Assembly: GCA_000719025.1 (NCBI GenBank)
Contig: JODP01000020.1
Coordinates: forward strand, 109,064 to 173,063
Direction: 5' to 3'
Source: Kineosporia aurantiaca JCM 3230
Lineage (GTDB): Bacteria > Actinomycetota > Actinomycetes > Actinomycetales > Kineosporiaceae
Length of the DNA stretch: 64,000 nucleotides
Shown here: one piece after another, positions 60,638 to 64,000 of the stretch
Position numbering within the stretch: the stretch's first letter is position 1
How the letters are laid out: every line of letters starts with the position of its first letter
The notes under the pieces: model-generated
Database searches by the model: none
What the model saw: the letters and a program-made list of their open reading frames with translations, nothing else
Told to the model about the DNA's origin: nothing
Translations under genes and position numbers: made by a program

Positions 60638-62806
60638 GTGGCTGAAGCAGAGATGAGCGACCTGCCCGAGGGCGGCGTGGTGGACTCCCAGGCCGAGATC
60701 CCGGAGGAGGCCCGGCATCGGTGGGCCGATCTGGCCGACGAGATCCGGGGGCACCGGTTCGCGTACTACGTGCGCGACGCCCCCACGGTCTCGGACGCGC
60801 AGTTCGACACGCTGATGAAGGAGCTCGAGGCTCTGGAGGAGGCGCATCCCGGCCTGCGCACCCCGGACTCGCCCACCCAGCAGGTCGGCGGCACCTGGTC
60901 CACCGACTTCGAGCCGGTCGACCATCTCGAGCGCATGCTCAGCCTGGACAACGCGTTCAGCACCGACGAGTTGCGCGAGTGGGCCGCCCGGGTGGAGCGG
61001 GACGCCGGCCCGGTGCGGTACCTGTGCGAGCTGAAGATCGACGGCCTGGCCATCAACCTGCTCTACGAAGACGGCCGGCTGGTCCGCGGTGCCACCCGCG
61101 GCGACGGTCGTACCGGTGAGGACGTGACGCTCAACGTCCGCACCATCGAGGGCATCCCGCACACCCTCACCGCGGTCGAGGGAGTGCCGTTCCCGACCCG
61201 GGTCGAGGTGCGCGGTGAGGTGTTCTTCCCGATCGAGGCGTTCGCCGAGCTGAACGCCCGGCTGGTCGAGCAGGGCAAGGCGCCGTTCGCGAACCCGCGC
61301 AACGCCGCGGCCGGCTCGCTGCGGATGAAGGATCCGCGGGTCACCGCCACCCGCCCGCTGCACATGCTGGTGCACGGCATCGGCGCCCGCACCGGCTTCG
61401 ACATCGTCTCCCAGTCGCAGAGTTACGACCTGCTGAAGGCCTGGGGGCTACCCACCTCGCAGACCTACCAGGTGGTCGGCAGCGTGGACGAGGTGGTCGC
61501 CTTCATCGAGTACTTCGGTGAGCACCGGCACGACCAGATCCACGAGATCGACGGGGTCGTGGTGAAGGTGGACGACGTGGCCCAGCAGCGCCGGCTGGGT
61601 GCCACCAGCCGGGCCCCGCGCTGGGCGATCGCCTTCAAGTACCCGCCGGAAGAGGTGAACACCAAACTCCTGGACATCCGGGTGAACGTCGGCCGCACCG
61701 GCCGGGTCACCCCCTACGGGGTGATGGAGCCGGTGCTGGTGGCCGGGTCCACCGTCGCGATGGCCACCCTGCACAACGCTTTCGAGGTGAAGCGCAAGGG
61801 CGTGCTGATCGGCGACACGGTGGTGCTGCGCAAGGCCGGCGACGTGATCCCGGAGATCGTCGGCCCGGTCGCCGAGGCCCGCACCGGCCGCGAGCGCGAG
61901 TTCGTCATGCCCACCCACTGCCCGGAGTGCGGCACCGAGCTGCGCTACGAGAAGGAGGGCGAGAAGGACATCCGCTGCCCCAACGCCCGTACCTGCCCGG
62001 CCCAGCTGCGCGAGCGGCTGTTCCACGTGGCCGGCCGGGGGGCCTTCGACATCGAGGCGCTGGGCTGGGAGGGGGCGATCGGGCTGCTGCAGGCCGGGGC
62101 GATGAAGGACGAGGGCGACCTGTTCGACCTCACCCCCGAGATCGTCCGCACGGTGCCGCTCTACACCCGGAAGGACGGCGAGCTCTCGGCCAACGGCCAG
62201 AAGCTGCTCGACAACCTGGAGAAGGCCAAGAGCCAGCCGCTCTGGCGGGTTCTCGTCGCCCTCTCGATCCGGCACGTCGGCCCCACCGCCGCCCGCGCCC
62301 TGGCCCAGTCGCTCGGCTCGATGGACCGGATCCGCGAGGCCTCCGAGGAGGAGCTGGCCGCGGTGGACGGGGTCGGCCCGGTGATCGCGGTCGCCGCCAA
62401 GGAGTGGTTCGAGGTCGACTGGCACGCCGAGGTGGTGCGCCGCTGGGCCGAGGCCGGGGTGCGGATGGCCGACGAGGTGGACGAGTCGGTTCCGCGCACC
62501 CTGGAGGGGCTCACCATCGTCGTCACCGGGTCTTTGGAGGGCTTCAGCCGGGACGAGGCGAAGGAGGCCATCCTCAGCCGGGGTGGCAAGGCGTCCGGAA
62601 GCGTCTCCAAGAAGACGAGTTTCGTGGTCGCGGGGGAGAGTGCGGGCAGCAAGTTCGACAAGGCGGTGCAATTGGGGGTGACGGTGCTGGACGAGGCCGG
62701 GTTCCGGTTGCTGCTGGATGAGGGGCCGGACGCGGTGACGCCTGCTTCGGAGGAGGGGGCTTCCGAGGAAGGGGCTCCCGAGGGGGAGGCCGCTGACGCG
62801 GAATGA
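60638..62806 (+). CDS. ligA: NAD-dependent DNA ligase
   Basis: The 722-residue enzyme seals nicks in DNA replication and repair. Domains in order: Ia (about 25-90, YYVRDAPTVSDAQFD for NMN), adenylation domain with nucleophile Lys133 in CELKIDGLA, OB fold, a four-Cys zinc finger (CPECGTEL, then CPNARTCPAQ, about 428-455), helix-hairpin-helix repeats and a BRCT domain (about 622-700, LTIVVTGSLEGFSRDEAK). The tail is Glu/Ala-rich and variable. GTG 60638 is chosen; ATG 60653 is possible. The stop codon lies inside the first of the 77-bp repeats that follow. Confidence 0.97.
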   Translation: MAEAEMSDLPEGGVVDSQAEIPEEARHRWADLADEIRGHRFAYYVRDAPTVSDAQFDTLMKELEALEEAHPGLRTPDSPTQQVGGTWSTDFEPVDHLERMLSLDNAFSTDELREWAARVERDAGPVRYLCELKIDGLAINLLYEDGRLVRGATRGDGRTGEDVTLNVRTIEGIPHTLTAVEGVPFPTRVEVRGEVFFPIEAFAELNARLVEQGKAPFANPRNAAAGSLRMKDPRVTATRPLHMLVHGIGARTGFDIVSQSQSYDLLKAWGLPTSQTYQVVGSVDEVVAFIEYFGEHRHDQIHEIDGVVVKVDDVAQQRRLGATSRAPRWAIAFKYPPEEVNTKLLDIRVNVGRTGRVTPYGVMEPVLVAGSTVAMATLHNAFEVKRKGVLIGDTVVLRKAGDVIPEIVGPVAEARTGREREFVMPTHCPECGTELRYEKEGEKDIRCPNARTCPAQLRERLFHVAGRGAFDIEALGWEGAIGLLQAGAMKDEGDLFDLTPEIVRTVPLYTRKDGELSANGQKLLDNLEKAKSQPLWRVLVALSIRHVGPTAARALAQSLGSMDRIREASEEELAAVDGVGPVIAVAAKEWFEVDWHAEVVRRWAEAGVRMADEVDESVPRTLEGLTIVVTGSLEGFSRDEAKEAILSRGGKASGSVSKKTSFVVAGESAGSKFDKAVQLGVTVLDEAGFRLLLDEGPDAVTPASEEGASEEGAPEGEAADAE

Positions 62807-63087
62807 GTTCAGGTCGGCTGAGGGGCTTGGGTTGCTTCGGCTGCTGGTTGTGTGGTGCGGCGGTGGAGGCTGAGGCGGAATGAGTTCAGGTCGGCTGAGG
62901 GGCTTGGGTTGCTTCGGCTGCTGGTTGTGTGGTGCGGCGGTGGGGGCTGAGGCGGAATGAGTTCAGGTCGGCTGACGGGCTCGGGTCGCTTCGGCCGCTG
63001 GTTGTGTGGTGCGGCGGTGGAGACTGACGTGGAATGAGCTCAGCCCGGCTTATGGGCTTTGGCCGCTGGTGTGGTTCGGTGATCGGG
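62796..63087. repeat. 77-bp tandem repeats across the ligA stop codon
   Basis: The anchor gaatgagttc starts at 62801, 62878 and 62955 and, in degenerate form (gaatgagctc), at 63032, a period of exactly 77 bp. Each unit continues aggtcggctgaggggcttgg and ends gtgcggcggtggaggctga. Copies 1 and 2 are almost identical, copy 3 has several changes and copy 4 has drifted. Copy 1 holds the last codons and TGA of ligA. Confidence 0.92.
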
Positions 63088-63483
63088 GACGAGCGTTTTC
63101 GGGAGGCGGTTCGGTTCTGAGCTGATCGGGTTGAAGGCGATGGTGTCCACGGTCAGCGCTCACGGGGAACGGGGAGTTCCCTCTGGGCGGGACAGTTCGG
63201 TGTCCGTCGCTCTGTGGATCGGGCCGGGTCCAGATGCTGAATCCCTTTGCCGGCCGGGAGGGCGAGCGCGGTCAGGGCTGATTGCGAGCGTAGATTCAGC
63301 GCCCCCAAACACCTTCGGCGCGGATCAGAGTTCAGAGTGCGGCAGGCATCAGCGCGGTGCTGATCCTCCTGGCTGATGCAGGGAGCGAGGGGAACGAGGC
63401 TGGTCCCCGGTTCCCGTCCGGTGCTGTTGGTCGTGGTGCTCGTAAGCGACCAGGTCCCGAGTTGACGTCGATTTCGGGTCGGC
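63088..63483. other. Gene-free stretch after the repeats
   Basis: No gene is supported in these 396 bp. The motif catcagcgcggtgctgatcc at about 63344 and ggctgatgc soon after give a small inverted-repeat-like structure of unknown meaning. Confidence 0.4.
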
Positions 63484-63942
63484 GTGCAACGGGGCGGGGA
63501 GGATCTTCGTCCCTGGGCCGTGACCACGCCCGAACCGAACGTGCCCTGGCCGGTGCGAGTGATTGCCGTGCTGTTCGTGCTCCCCTTCCGCCTGGCCTGG
63601 GAGTTGCTCCGGCTGGCCGGGCGGGTGCTGGTGGACTACGTGCTGAGGCCGTTGGGCTGGCTGCTGGACAAGCTGATCCTGGTCCCGCTCGCCCTTCTTC
63701 TGCGCTGGCTGGTGGTGATCCCGCTCCGGCTGCTCTGGGAGTACCTGCTCGGGCCGGCTCTGCGCTTTGTCTGGCGCTACCTGATCGTGATTCCGCTGAC
63801 CTGGCTGGGGCATCAGATAGCGCGGGTGGTGCGGTGGATCTGGCGGATCGTGGTTCGCCTGGCCCGGGCCACGTTGCCGTTGTGGGAGGCAATTGGGCGG
63901 GCGGGACTGGCCCCAAGCCGGTTGACTCACGGGTTGGGTTGA
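63484..63942 (+). CDS. Trp/Leu/Arg-rich membrane-associated protein, C-terminus possibly altered by IS
   Basis: The 152-residue product is a chain of hydrophobic, Trp- and Arg-rich helices (VRVIAVLFVLPFRLAWELL, DKLILVPLALLLRWLVVIP, LRFVWRYLIVIPLTWLG, WRIVVRLARATLPLW) with repeated VIP-LxxLW-like words, as in small actinobacterial membrane proteins of unknown role. GTG 63484 has no good ribosome site; GTG 63520 starts just before the first helix. The last six residues and the stop read into what looks like the end of an IS element, so the original C-terminus is probably lost. Confidence 0.6.
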   Translation: MQRGGEDLRPWAVTTPEPNVPWPVRVIAVLFVLPFRLAWELLRLAGRVLVDYVLRPLGWLLDKLILVPLALLLRWLVVIPLRLLWEYLLGPALRFVWRYLIVIPLTWLGHQIARVVRWIWRIVVRLARATLPLWEAIGRAGLAPSRLTHGLG

Positions 63943-64000
63943 TCAGGCAGCAAAACTATGTCCGATGACGGCTTCATACTCGATCGGGGTGAGGCGGCCG
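63943..64000 (-). mobile_element. IS3-family transposase, C-terminal end, cut by window edge
   Basis: On the minus strand the last 58 bp encode GRLTPIEYEAVIGHSFAA and a TGA. The G-R-L-T-P-I-E-Y-E motif is the usual C-terminus of IS3-family (rve integrase-core) transposases of actinomycetes. The rest of the element lies beyond the window. The tgactcacgggttgggttga just inside (63923-63942) may be its terminal inverted repeat. Confidence 0.75.

Noticed and set aside
62801..63087. CRISPR-like array
   Set aside because: The 77-bp units are directly adjacent with no spacers, and there are no cas genes in the window.
1..64000. A complete biosynthetic cluster, prophage or defence island
   Set aside because: No polyketide, peptide-synthetase, phage structural, restriction, toxin-antitoxin or CRISPR genes were found; the Uma2 protein and the IS fragment alone do not make a defence island.

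Overview
The window is about 70% GC, with strong third-position GC bias, many GTG/TTG starts and little non-coding DNA. Together with the GlgE-TreS-maltokinase trehalose/alpha-glucan pathway, an Eis-like acetyltransferase and a gene order (etfB-etfA-cysteine desulfurase-mnmA ... MetE-like-ligA) that resembles the fixA-fixB-iscS-trmU ... Rv3015c-ligA block of Mycobacterium tuberculosis, this points to an actinomycete chromosome. I suspect a Kineosporia-like genus but cannot prove it from sequence alone. No tRNA, rRNA, CRISPR array, phage or biosynthetic gene cluster was seen.

Layout. 0-4 kb: the 3' part of an MFS transporter, a threonine/serine dehydratase and a convergent c-di-GMP (GGDEF-EAL) protein. 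4-8.2 kb: a small membrane protein coupled to a 1198-residue membrane-anchored, low-complexity protein carrying two pentad-repeat tracts, ended by a clear terminator. 8.6-16.7 kb: surface and envelope functions: an FHA protein, a polyprenyl-phosphate sugar transferase, a membrane protein, a GT39-type glycosyltransferase and a tandem pair of duplicated single-pass proteins. 16.7-31.4 kb: mixed metabolism and regulation: an MTHFR-like protein, two methyltransferases, an LLM oxidoreductase, an M48 protease, a multi-PAS hybrid histidine kinase, a lipoprotein, a WYL regulator divergent from an Eis-like acetyltransferase, and histidine ammonia-lyase. 30.6-37.9 kb: CopC-like and YcnI-CopC copper-type envelope proteins, a disordered membrane protein, a 1-kb gene-free repeat tract and an unusual NTF2-TM-OmpA protein.

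38-47 kb is the alpha-glucan region. A decayed 5' fragment of glycogen phosphorylase (glgP) stands divergent to glgE-treS-mak, which end at a perfect 19-bp hairpin; an Uma2 nuclease-fold protein and glgX follow. TreS, maltokinase and GlgE convert trehalose through maltose and maltose-1-phosphate to alpha-glucan, and GlgX debranches it. Phosphorolytic breakdown from this locus appears to be lost.

47-64 kb is a mostly co-directional housekeeping run: a YbjN protein, an enoyl-CoA hydratase, a methyltransferase with a long repeat-rich disordered N-terminus, EtfBA, a cysteine desulfurase with MnmA (tRNA 2-thiouridine), an orphan sensor kinase, a VOC-family gene broken by one in-frame TGA at a conserved Trp, a MetE-like protein and LigA. 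After ligA come 77-bp tandem repeats that include its stop codon, then a Trp/Leu/Arg-rich membrane protein abutting the end of an IS3-family transposase at the window edge.

No clearly new multi-gene system is visible. The most notable signals are the two gene-decay events (glgP, VOC), the tandem repeats inside disordered proteins and across stop codons, and a BldD-like operator near the c-di-GMP gene.
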